Part shown: positions 32,293-40,097 of the stretch, piece after piece | Numbering within the stretch: position 1 is the first letter of the stretch | Layout: each line of letters opens with the position of its first letter | IMG/VR virus record: IMGVR_UViG_3300031576_000079 | Coordinates: 1 to 47,978 of that record | From: a virus | DNA length: 47,978 bases | Strand: one strand, 5' to 3' | Translations under genes and position numbers: made by a program | Notes under the pieces: model-generated | The model's database searches: none | What the model saw: the letters and a program-made list of their open reading frames with translations, nothing else | What the model was told of the DNA's origin: nothing

Positions 32293-32643
32293 CTATTGGT
32301 CGCCCCGGCGCTCGCGATCGGCGCGGGCCTTCGCCTCGGCGCGCTCGGCTTCGAGCCAGCGGCGGCAAGCCTCGTGGTCGAGCCACAAAGCGCGGTAGCG
32401 CTCGCCGTCGCTCAACTTCGCCCGCAACTCGTCGCGCGCCTTCTCGATCGGCTCGCGCGCCGGGTAGCCCTCGTCCAGTTCGCTCAGGCGCTCGGGGTGC
32501 TCACGGTCGCACGCCGTTGGTGCCGTCAGCGCCGGGTCCGAGATCGGGCGCAGCAGCCGCGTTGTAGAGCCGCAGCCACTCAGGGCCACGAGGATCAGCA
32601 GGGCAGACGCCAGCAACAGCGTCCACCGGAAGTAGCGGGGCAT
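32293..32643 (-). CDS. Rz1: o-spanin lipoprotein (Rz1-like)
   Basis: A 116-residue product from ATG 32643, out of frame within the Rz gene. It has a basic start and hydrophobic stretch 'WTLLLASALLILVALSGC' ending in a lipobox (LSGC, Cys near residue 24), so it is an outer-membrane lipoprotein. Unlike the short Pro-rich Rz1 of lambda it has a long charged helical tail. Ends in TAG. With Rz it would bridge and fuse inner and outer membranes in the last step of lysis of a Gram-negative host. Confidence 0.8.
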   Translation of the reverse strand: MPRYFRWTLLLASALLILVALSGCGSTTRLLRPISDPALTAPTACDREHPERLSELDEGYPAREPIEKARDELRAKLSDGERYRALWLDHEACRRWLEAERAEAKARADRERRGDQ

Positions 32644-32917
32644 GGTCCACCTCAGTTCGCAGCGACGCGCTGCGGGTTGCGAGGCGCAGTTGGCGCGCTG
32701 CGTTCTCGCGTTCGGTCTTGAGTCGCCGGTCATCGCGCGCTTCTTGGCGATCGCGAGACGCCATCGCAGCCTCGTGTTGCGCATCGATGATCTCCAGGTT
32801 GCGTTGGGTTTCCTCGCCCAAGTAGTAGCGGTGGGCGCACCAAACGCCCGTGCCGAAGACGAGCGCGTAGGACGCGAGGCGAATCCAGATCATGTAGGGC
32901 GCGAGCGGGGCGAACAT
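32501..32917 (-). CDS. Rz: i-spanin (Rz-like)
   Basis: A 138-residue product from ATG 32917, chosen because AAGGAG lies 8 bases upstream. One N-terminal membrane segment (YMIWIRLASYALVFGTGVW) precedes a coiled coil ('ETQRNLEIIDAQHEAAMASRDRQEARDDRRLKTERENAARQLR') and an end containing the conserved-looking 'ADPRGPEWLRLYNAA'. The last 143 bases overlap the Rz1 gene in another frame, the classic spanin arrangement. Confidence 0.88.
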   Translation of the reverse strand: MFAPLAPYMIWIRLASYALVFGTGVWCAHRYYLGEETQRNLEIIDAQHEAAMASRDRQEARDDRRLKTERENAARQLRLATRSASLRTEVDHAPLLPVDAVAGVCPADPRGPEWLRLYNAAAAPDLGPGADGTNGVRP

Positions 32918-33237
32918 CAGGCACGCTCCTTGCAACCGCTATCGTCGCAGAAGGTCCATTCACCGTTGACGAGATGACCGTGGAACCCGCAGTTGCCGAT
33001 CGCGCGGACCGATGACAGTCCGCTTTCGTTGGCCGACCCGAGCGTGAGGCAATCGTCCGGCCCGTTGATCGTCCAAATCTTGCTGTCCACGCCGTAGATG
33101 TGTTCGCCGCACCCCGGGCAGTTGAAGTGGAAGCCCGCGCGATCGTTGCCGTCCGCGTTCGAGTAGAAGCGATAGCCGCCCTTCGTGGCCAGCAGCAGTT
33201 CCCACGACTCGATGCAATTGACAGCCTTGATGCTCAT
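32917..33237 (-). CDS. DUF6527-like phage protein
   Basis: A 106-residue protein with 'GFHFNCPGCGEHIYGVDSKIWTINGPDDCLTLGSA' and 'CGFHGHLVNGEWTFCDDSG', the shape of DUF6527 (CPGC..H...W...G....PTL.PS...CH..V..G.I...DS). It probably binds zinc through the Cys pair. The stop shares one base with the Rz start. Often found in phage lysis/tail neighbourhoods; function unknown. Confidence 0.75.
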   Translation of the reverse strand: MSIKAVNCIESWELLLATKGGYRFYSNADGNDRAGFHFNCPGCGEHIYGVDSKIWTINGPDDCLTLGSANESGLSSVRAIGNCGFHGHLVNGEWTFCDDSGCKERA

Positions 33238-33839
33238 TCGGCCTTCGGCGGGCGCGGCACCACCACGGTCTTCTCAGTCTCCGTGTTCGAGGGCTGCGTC
33301 ACATCGCGCTCTTCGACACCGTGAGCCGTCTGGACCAACTTCGTGGGGAACAGGTAGCGCAGGAAGCGGGGCCAGCCGCGCTTCACGATGATGTCGTAGA
33401 GCGGGACGCTCGCGCCGCCGATCAGGATGGCACCCACGCCGATGTAGAGCAGCTGTTCGGCGATCGTACGGAAGTCGGCGGCATGGACATAGCGCAGCGA
33501 CAACGCGGCGAAGGACAGCAGGAAGGTCCAGATGAAGGAGCAGGTCTTGAGGCGCTTCGCCTCGTGTTCCCACTTCTCCTTCTTGGTCTCTTCATCGATG
33601 ACCGGGTCGAGCCACAGGTCACGGAAGAAGCCCGTGATGACCCAGCCGACGAGGATGGTGGCGACGGCGATGGCCAGCACCAACAGCGCTTGGCCGCTGT
33701 AGAACAGGATGGTGGCGGCCTTCTGCGGCGTGAACATCGCCTCCAGCAGATCGCCGAACTTCCAGATCAGCGCGGCGATCACGCCGGTGGCAGCTGCCGT
33801 CACACCGGCTGCGCGAATGTTGAGAACGGGAGTGCTCAT
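33234..33839 (-). CDS. Multi-span membrane protein, holin candidate
   Basis: A 201-residue protein from ATG 33839 (ATGA overlap with the amidase stop). Three or four membrane segments are visible (about residues 11-28, 45-68, 100-117, 128-150), with a charged cytoplasmic-type loop 'DEETKKEKWEHEAKRLK' and a polar tail 'NTETEKTVVVPRPPKAE'. It lies between amidase and spanin genes, so holin is a reasonable guess, but it is longer than most holins. I recognise no family. Confidence 0.65.
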   Translation of the reverse strand: MSTPVLNIRAAGVTAAATGVIAALIWKFGDLLEAMFTPQKAATILFYSGQALLVLAIAVATILVGWVITGFFRDLWLDPVIDEETKKEKWEHEAKRLKTCSFIWTFLLSFAALSLRYVHAADFRTIAEQLLYIGVGAILIGGASVPLYDIIVKRGWPRFLRYLFPTKLVQTAHGVEERDVTQPSNTETEKTVVVPRPPKAE

Positions 33840-34474
33840 GCGACTTCCTCCTGGTGGGCGATCAGCGCGGCGGCGAGATGGAGGCAGGCCGCTTCGCGGT
33901 TCGAGATGATCCGGTCCTTGCGCTGTACGAACTCCGGCTCCACGATGACCGTGGGACACTTCGTCTTCGCGAGGATGAAGTCCGGGCCATTCGCCTTGTT
34001 CATGCGGTACCAGCCTTCCTTGATGCCGCGCCCGGTCAACTCGTCCTTCTCCTGAAGACCGTTGCGGTTGTGATCGGTCCACTTGTAGGGGAAGAGGTCT
34101 TCAAGACTCGCCTGGACGATCGCTGCGAGGCGCATGCCCGCGTCGCTGCCCGGACAGTACAGCGTCTCCGCGCCCTCGCCGATGTGCGCGATCTCGTCGT
34201 CAGTCATCACGCCGTCGCGGTTCTTGTCGGTCCACTTCGTCGCGTCGTTGAAATGGATCTCGACACAGAAGGAACCGGGCGTGGAGCGCGCGTTGATGAA
34301 GCCGACCTTGTCTTGCAGGATGCCGGTCGGCACCAGCATCGCCTTGTCCTTCAGGAGTTCCATCAAGCGCTTCGACCAGATCATGGCCTCGTCATGTTCG
34401 ACGAAGCCATCGAACACCGCCCCCGGCTTCGAGGGGTAGTGACCGGCGCTGATGAAGATGATTGGCTTGCTCAC
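33836..34474 (-). CDS. N-acetylmuramoyl-L-alanine amidase (endolysin) with two EF-hand-type loops
   Basis: A 212-residue amidase_3 (AmiC-type) enzyme. Zinc ligands in family order: His12 in 'SAGHYPS', a Glu near 26-29, His74 in 'EIHFND', and Glu179 in 'VIVEPEF'. It cuts the peptide stem from murein in the periplasm. Unusually it carries two canonical 12-residue EF-hand loops, DKNRDGVMTDDE (83-94) and DHNRNGLQEKDE (134-145), with acidic or Asn residues at positions 1, 3, 5 and 12, so calcium probably binds. No signal peptide, so it needs a holin. ATGA overlaps on both sides. Confidence 0.88.
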   Translation of the reverse strand: MSKPIIFISAGHYPSKPGAVFDGFVEHDEAMIWSKRLMELLKDKAMLVPTGILQDKVGFINARSTPGSFCVEIHFNDATKWTDKNRDGVMTDDEIAHIGEGAETLYCPGSDAGMRLAAIVQASLEDLFPYKWTDHNRNGLQEKDELTGRGIKEGWYRMNKANGPDFILAKTKCPTVIVEPEFVQRKDRIISNREAACLHLAAALIAHQEEVA

Positions 34475-34698
34475 CGATCGTCCCTCCTTTCGCTCGCGCG
34501 CTCCATGCGATCGAGCGTTTGCTTGATGTGCTTGATGTCATTGGCCATGACCGCGACCGTGGCAGAATCAGCCTTGTGCTTCTCCAGCGCGGAGACGCGC
34601 CCGGTCATCGCAGCCCAAGCCGCGCCCGCAGCAGCGGCGGCTGCGGCGATCCACTTGATCGCTTCGGCGATCGCATCCTCGAACCCTTGTGCGCTCAT
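34471..34698 (-). CDS. Small membrane protein with coiled coil, holin candidate
   Basis: A 75-residue protein with one hydrophobic Ala-rich segment (IKWIAAAAAAAGAAWAAM, about 14-31) and a C-terminal coiled coil ('VSALEKHKADSATVAVMANDIKHIKQTLDRMERASERR'). Size and position ahead of the amidase fit a single-span holin or XhlA-like lysis helper. It overlaps the amidase gene by ATGA. Function by context only. Confidence 0.6.
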   Translation of the reverse strand: MSAQGFEDAIAEAIKWIAAAAAAAGAAWAAMTGRVSALEKHKADSATVAVMANDIKHIKQTLDRMERASERRDDR

Positions 34699-34707
34699 GA
34701 TGGCTCC

Positions 34708-35145
34708 TTACACCGTGTGTTCCATATCAACAAGCAGCTGCGTCGTGACCGCTGCCGTCGTATTCGCATCCGTAATCTGGCCCCACCAGCTGCTCGATCG
34801 CGTGACGCCCGTGCCCGTGCTGGAGAAGACCTGCGACGCGCTGCCGACACCAAAGGCTGCGTTGCCCGTTCCGGCGGTCTTCGACCACGTGTAGGTATAG
34901 GGCGGAGTTCCGCCCGTCGCCGTCAGCACCACAGGGGTGCTGGTGACCCATGCGCCGTTCGGCCCGGACTCGAAGTAGTAGGTTGTATCGAAGTAAGCCT
35001 GAAGCGGCACCGCTCCAGATGCCTTCTTGCTCAGCACGCCGCCACGGAAAGCGGCGAGCATCTTCAGGATGAACTCGCGCCACGGCTCGTCGCCCGCGAT
35101 CGGCGCGGGGCAGAAGGTGCCTGCGATGATGCTCGCGTCGCGCAT
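34708..35145 (-). CDS. Tail-associated protein with Ig-like segment
   Basis: A 145-residue protein. Its second half has 'VVLTATGGTPPYTYTWSKTAGTG', typical of bacterial/phage Ig-like or PKD-like domains ('GG.PPYTY.W'). It is coupled to the upstream fibre gene by one shared base (stop/start TGATG), so it may be a fibre-associated virion protein or a fibre chaperone. Confidence 0.65.
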   Translation of the reverse strand: MRDASIIAGTFCPAPIAGDEPWREFILKMLAAFRGGVLSKKASGAVPLQAYFDTTYYFESGPNGAWVTSTPVVLTATGGTPPYTYTWSKTAGTGNAAFGVGSASQVFSSTGTGVTRSSSWWGQITDANTTAAVTTQLLVDMEHTV

Positions 35146-36404
35146 CAGAAAGTCGCCCCGTCAACCCACCAGACATTCGACGAGTGGACATACAGCTGGA
35201 CCATGCCCTTGGATGCCACGCCGAGCGCGGCAGCGACCACGGTCACATTGCTGGATGCCACGACCGTGACCGAAGCCACGCCGGTCCGCTTGATGAAGAT
35301 GCTGTAGCCGATCGGGAAGTTGACCGTGCCGCTCGCCGGGATTCGCACGCCGATCGCAGCTGTGTTGTGCGAGCCGACGAGGATCTTGCCGATGTCGGTC
35401 AGGGCGAGCGTCGCGTCCGCCGTGATGACATAGCTGCTCGTCGTCAGGCCGCCAGCGTCGCCCCAGATGCGGTTGTTGACGATGAAGCCGCAGTTGCTGA
35501 GGATGGCCGTCGTGTGGCCGCCGCTCGCGGTCAAAGCGACTTGCCCCGCCGCGAAGTACAAGCCATCGCGCGCGCCGTTCGAGTTCGCCAACGACGGCGC
35601 AGTGAGCGAACCGGCAGGCATGTAGGACGGAACATTCTGCGCGATGTAGGTTCCGGCGAGATCGAGGAAGCCCGCGCCGCCCGAAGCCGTCAGCGACAGG
35701 ACATTGGCAGCACGCCACCAGATGCCCGTATCGAGATCGTTGCTGCCGACGATCGCCGGGGCCGTGACCGCACCCCATCTCATCATCTCCAACCGATTCA
35801 GCGACCAACGCCCGGTGTTGCCGTCAACGAATCCAACATCAGTTCGCGCGCCGCCGTAACCGCTCGAAGTCCGCCATGCCTGTACCCAGCCAGTGCCGAC
35901 CATGGTCACATCCAGAACCGGGAACCCGCTGGTGGGATTGAACTTCAACGACGGGTTGCCGCACGACACGCCCGTGACATTCACGTAGGTGCCGCCGAGG
36001 TAGCCGACCATCGTGCCGATCGAAACATTCACCCACTGATTCGTCGCGCTGTTGAAGACCAGCACATCGGCGGACGCGACCGAAGTCAGCGTCACGCCCG
36101 CGAGGTTGCCGAGGCCATGACTCGCCGGGTCGAAGGCGTGGACATCCGAGATCGTCTCGGTGCCGGTGATGCCGCCGCCCGTGATGTTGCGCGTGAAGCG
36201 CGTGTTGGGGGTGTAGTATTCGTACTGCCCATCCGCATCCGCGCTGAAAGGATTCGACTTGACCTGCGAGGCGTGGACGCTGTTGGTCGAGTAGATCGTC
36301 GCGAGCGAACCGTCGCCCGCGTGGCGCACCTCGACGCTCGGCGACTCCGCGACGCGAAGCGCGGTGCCCGCGATCACCAGAACATTGCCGACGATCTTTT
36401 GCAT
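35145..36404 (-). CDS. Tail fibre / receptor-binding protein candidate
   Basis: A 419-residue protein. The N-terminal 80 residues ('LATIYSTNSVHASQVKSNPFSADADGQYEYY') match the start of many tail fibres that attach to the tip. The body is Gly/Ser/Thr/Val-rich with repeated short blocks ('VLSLTASGGAGFLDLAGTYI', 'VALTASGGHTTAILSNCGFIV'), and the end is a beta-rich tip domain. It follows the tail-tip gene. Likely decides host attachment; the receptor cannot be inferred. Confidence 0.75.
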   Translation of the reverse strand: MQKIVGNVLVIAGTALRVAESPSVEVRHAGDGSLATIYSTNSVHASQVKSNPFSADADGQYEYYTPNTRFTRNITGGGITGTETISDVHAFDPASHGLGNLAGVTLTSVASADVLVFNSATNQWVNVSIGTMVGYLGGTYVNVTGVSCGNPSLKFNPTSGFPVLDVTMVGTGWVQAWRTSSGYGGARTDVGFVDGNTGRWSLNRLEMMRWGAVTAPAIVGSNDLDTGIWWRAANVLSLTASGGAGFLDLAGTYIAQNVPSYMPAGSLTAPSLANSNGARDGLYFAAGQVALTASGGHTTAILSNCGFIVNNRIWGDAGGLTTSSYVITADATLALTDIGKILVGSHNTAAIGVRIPASGTVNFPIGYSIFIKRTGVASVTVVASSNVTVVAAALGVASKGMVQLYVHSSNVWWVDGATF

Positions 36405-36405
36405 T

Positions 36406-39309
36406 TTAGATTCCCACCTGACCCTTCACGTGGGTCGCGTAGTAGCCATTGAGCCATGTGATCGAGGCGGTGCCGAGCAACTTGACTGCGTAGCCTTGCG
36501 CTCCTGCTTCTCCGCCATCCGCGTAAGTGCCATCTTCGCCGGCATTGGCAGTGGCACCCCAAGCGCCCGCCGTGCCACCATTCAGCACGCCCGCCGTCTC
36601 CGGCGCAGTCGGCCCGCCGCTGTTGGTGTAGCCTTGACCCAAACCGCCGAATCCACCGTTGGTGACGATCGGTCCGCCATTCCAGTTGATGCCGCCACCG
36701 CCGCCGCCAGGACCGCCCGCGAAGATGTAGCCCGCGTTGTTCTGGATATAGGTCGTTGTGCCGCTCGCCACGACGATCGCCGTGCCACCAGGCGAGCCGC
36801 CAAGCGGCGCTTGGATCAGGCTGAAGTCCCACTCGCCAGTGATCTCGTTGTAGTTGACATCGCCTTCGCCGCCCAAGCCGAGTGCGCCCGCGTAGCCAAG
36901 AATCTCGCCGCAATTGATCAGCGTCAAGGTGCAGCCGACAGGCAGCGTTCCGAAGACGAGGCCCGCATAGGACGACACGCCGGAACCCGAGCCGCCAAGG
37001 GTCACGCCCGGATAGACGGTGACTTGGATCGTCGCTGGAGTCGAGAGACCGCCGAGCGCAGAGTTCACATTGTAGTTGTGCGTCGAGACATCGATGGTCA
37101 GCGTGGTCGCTGCCGAAGCCTGCGGGATGCCGAGGTAGGAAATGCCCTTGTAGGAGTAGAGACTGCCGCGATCGCGAGGCGTCATCTCAGTCAGCTGGAA
37201 GCGCGCCTCCAGGTTCGAGCCGTCCGTGTCTTGGAGAAGGCGCGACGAAGCGTAGACCACATCGCCGACCCGCACGCTGCTGATGTCGCGCGCGTCGAGT
37301 TGGAACCCAACCTCCAGCGGCATCGTCTGATAGCGCGCGAGAATCGCATTGGCCAAACGGTTGGCCAGCACCGATTGCGACGCGGTGATCCACTGCGTCT
37401 TCAGCACGAAGGGTGATTGGCGACCGTACTGGAATGTCGCTTCGCGATCGGTGTTGAAGACCGTGATGCTGTTCTTGAACTTGTCGGGGCGGATGTAGTT
37501 GGTCGCGCCATAATCAATCGTCACGCGGGTCACGCGCAGATCGTCGCGCTCGTCCACCTTGAAAGTTCCGCTGACGAAGTTCGCGGTGTCAGTCAAAGTC
37601 GCCTGGGTCGAAACCCACGGCAGCTGATTCTTGAGGTAGATGAACTTGTCTACCTCGTCGTACCACATCGCGAGGTCGCCGATCTCGACCAACTGATCCA
37701 GCAACTCGCGGACCGGCGTTGGCTCGGCGACGATGTTGTAGAGGTTGACATCGCTCAGGCTCTGCGACTTCTCCGCGTTCCACGACGAGTAGGGAATATA
37801 TACGCTGCTGATCGCCGCGTAGTTCTGCACGAGGTCGCGGATGATGTCGATGATGTTGGTGTAGGAGAAGGTCGCGCAAACCTGAACGGTCGAGCCACTG
37901 TCGTGATCCGTCGCCGTCGTGCCGCCTTGCGCGCGGACGCAAGTGGTGAACGAAGACCCCGCCTGCGTGCCGAGACGGATGATCTCTTCATCAATCTTCA
38001 CGTGGCAGAACCCGGCGTAGTAGGCCGCGTCCCTGCTCGACGGAAGAACAATGGTGGTGGTGCCAGAGTTGATGCCGGAAGTCAGGCCGGCAGTCGAAGG
38101 GACCGGGCACACGGCGCGATCTTCGCTGGTCAACCGGAGAAGGTCGGTGGCACGCAGACTCACATCGCCCTTCGCACTCAACTCCGAAAGTTCATCAACG
38201 CGGAACTCGCGGTCAATGAAGTTCGAGAAGGTGAAGGCTGTGCTGGGGTCGTAGAACCCTTCGCGCACGATCAGTTTGCGGTTCTGGATGTAGGGGTCGC
38301 GTGCACGCAACTTCCCGAAGAAGGTGCCTTGCGAAGACGGATTGTAAGAGCGCTGGTCGAAGTACTTGTCAGTCCAGCGATCGCCATCAACGAAGTCCGC
38401 GAGGCGAATGCTCACCGAAACGCTTTGACCAAGCCCCTGACGAGGCGTGAGGCGACCCGGCGTGTAGTCCACACCGAGCACTGCGGGATAGGCGGTGAGG
38501 CCGATCGGCACATCGAGGTCTTGATCCACGAAGCGCAGCGTAAGGTTGCCGCCCAAGAACTTCGATTGCACCGGGCAGGTCGCGAAGGTGTTGTAGCACG
38601 CCCCGGCGAGGCCGGTGGTGAGCCACTGCGACTCGACCCCGCGCGCGAGGTAGTTCTGCTGCGCGCCCGTATTGACGAGCATCGCGCCCCACGCGCCGAC
38701 TGATCCAACGATGCTGGCGAGCGTGTTCACCGCGAGCGTGCCGGACGCGACGGCGGGCGACACGACGATCTGCGCGTTGGTGTGATAGCCCTTGTTGATG
38801 CGGAAGCCGACGCGCCACCAAGAGCCACAGTCGGTGATCTTCAGATTAGCAGCGCCAGCATTGCCCGAATAGATGCCGGTGTCCAGCGCCACGACAGCAA
38901 GACCTTCGATCTGCGTGCCGCTTCCGTTGGCCAAGACCTGAAGCGCGGGGCGAGTCGGCTGCGAGCCTTTCAGGAAGTGCACGGAACCGTGGAGCCAAGA
39001 CGAAGCGGCGAGCGCACTGATGTCGGCACTAAAGACGCGGGCCAGGGCGTTGCCGGCATCGCCGTCGTGCAAGAGCACGCCGGTCAGCGTCGAGTTCGGC
39101 GCGGTGAACCCGGACAGCGCGAGCGTCGCGTCGGTGGACCAGCCGCCGCTGAAGACTTGCGACTGCTGGATCAGGTTCGGATGATTCGCCGCGCGATCGC
39201 CCGCGTTGCAAGGATCATTGCCATAGAAGAGCGCGCACTGATCCAGCACCAACTCGACGATGCGAATTGGCTGGCGTCCGGGCTTCTTGGCTTGATCGTA
39301 GTGGCTCAT
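36406..39309 (-). CDS. Tail tip / hub protein with Gly-rich tail
   Basis: A 967-residue protein. The first 50 residues ('KKPGRQPIRIVELVLDQCALFYG') and a region about 270-640 with hub-like features ('GQSVSVSIRLADF', 'DVSLRATDLLRL', 'PTPVRELLDQLVEIGDLAMWYDEVDKFIYL') suit a baseplate hub/tip protein of siphophages. From about 840 it becomes Gly/Asn-rich ('IFAGGPGGGGGGINWNGGP'), like the C-terminal glycine-rich receptor-binding tips of some tail fibres. It follows the tape measure and a distal-tail-type gene, as in other siphophages. Confidence 0.78.
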   Translation of the reverse strand: MSHYDQAKKPGRQPIRIVELVLDQCALFYGNDPCNAGDRAANHPNLIQQSQVFSGGWSTDATLALSGFTAPNSTLTGVLLHDGDAGNALARVFSADISALAASSWLHGSVHFLKGSQPTRPALQVLANGSGTQIEGLAVVALDTGIYSGNAGAANLKITDCGSWWRVGFRINKGYHTNAQIVVSPAVASGTLAVNTLASIVGSVGAWGAMLVNTGAQQNYLARGVESQWLTTGLAGACYNTFATCPVQSKFLGGNLTLRFVDQDLDVPIGLTAYPAVLGVDYTPGRLTPRQGLGQSVSVSIRLADFVDGDRWTDKYFDQRSYNPSSQGTFFGKLRARDPYIQNRKLIVREGFYDPSTAFTFSNFIDREFRVDELSELSAKGDVSLRATDLLRLTSEDRAVCPVPSTAGLTSGINSGTTTIVLPSSRDAAYYAGFCHVKIDEEIIRLGTQAGSSFTTCVRAQGGTTATDHDSGSTVQVCATFSYTNIIDIIRDLVQNYAAISSVYIPYSSWNAEKSQSLSDVNLYNIVAEPTPVRELLDQLVEIGDLAMWYDEVDKFIYLKNQLPWVSTQATLTDTANFVSGTFKVDERDDLRVTRVTIDYGATNYIRPDKFKNSITVFNTDREATFQYGRQSPFVLKTQWITASQSVLANRLANAILARYQTMPLEVGFQLDARDISSVRVGDVVYASSRLLQDTDGSNLEARFQLTEMTPRDRGSLYSYKGISYLGIPQASAATTLTIDVSTHNYNVNSALGGLSTPATIQVTVYPGVTLGGSGSGVSSYAGLVFGTLPVGCTLTLINCGEILGYAGALGLGGEGDVNYNEITGEWDFSLIQAPLGGSPGGTAIVVASGTTTYIQNNAGYIFAGGPGGGGGGINWNGGPIVTNGGFGGLGQGYTNSGGPTAPETAGVLNGGTAGAWGATANAGEDGTYADGGEAGAQGYAVKLLGTASITWLNGYYATHVKGQVGI

Positions 39310-40097
39310 GACTTCGCGACAAAGGTCATCTCAGTCTGGACATGGTAGGGCTTCGCCGATTGACCGGCCTTCGGCTTCTTGTCGAGGAAGCAGTAGTAAG
39401 CATCGTCCACGTAGCGGTTGATGTCGTAGGCGAAGAAGAAGGGATTGAGTTCAGCGAGACGCAAGAACGGCTCCCATGTGCCGCGCGCCCATGAGACCGG
39501 CAGCTGCGAGTACTTCAGGCCGGTGCGCATGCCCTGACGCAAGATCGAGCGGCCAATGAACTCGCCCGCTTCGCTCTGCGAGTTCAAGACCTCGGTGTCA
39601 CGCGAGATCATCGGGATATTGAAGGGGTGCTCGGGCGACGGCAGCTGGATGGACTTGCCGATCACGAGCACGCCGATGCTGGGCGGAGCGTTGTGCCCGG
39701 AGCAGACCATCCTCCAGTAGCGCGCGGTGATGTCCACCGTGTTGACCCGGAAGCGCGCCTTGTTGTCGCCGGGAGTGATCGTCCACATCGTGGTGAACGG
39801 TCCGCCCGCCGAGCCGGTCGAGTACTGGACGAAGATCGTGCCGGCGATGTCGCCGAGGTTGTGCTTGTAGAGGCCGAAGCAATCCGCGTTCATCGCCGCG
39901 CCGAGATCGAGGTCCAGCGTCTGGGTCGCAGAGTTCGCCGCCAGCCACCGCTCCTGCGACAGCCAGGACAGCGCGCGCGTCCCTTCGTAGCCGCTCGATT
40001 CGCTCGTGACGGTCATCGAAGCGCTCGTCACGAAAGACGAAGCGCACACGTAGGTTCCGCTGAGGGCAAACCCGCTTTGGCCGACGCTGGTGCTCAT
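39306..40097 (-). CDS. Distal tail-type protein
   Basis: A 263-residue, Ser/Thr-rich beta protein. Middle part 'QTLDLDLGAAMNADCFGLYKHNLGD...YSTGSAGGPF' and 'ITARYWRMVCSG' read like a discoidin/galactose-binding jelly roll ('..DLG....A....I..HNL......V..S.D......W'), a fold found in distal tail proteins. Overlaps both neighbours by four bases. Position just after the tape measure supports a distal tail ring role. Confidence 0.7.
   Translation of the reverse strand: MSTSVGQSGFALSGTYVCASSFVTSASMTVTSESSGYEGTRALSWLSQERWLAANSATQTLDLDLGAAMNADCFGLYKHNLGDIAGTIFVQYSTGSAGGPFTTMWTITPGDNKARFRVNTVDITARYWRMVCSGHNAPPSIGVLVIGKSIQLPSPEHPFNIPMISRDTEVLNSQSEAGEFIGRSILRQGMRTGLKYSQLPVSWARGTWEPFLRLAELNPFFFAYDINRYVDDAYYCFLDKKPKAGQSAKPYHVQTEMTFVAKS

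Noticed and set aside
35184-36452. 422-codon plus-strand frame opposite the tail fibre gene
   Set aside because: Antisense shadow; Arg/Asp/Ala-rich with no recognisable domain and opposite to the operon direction.
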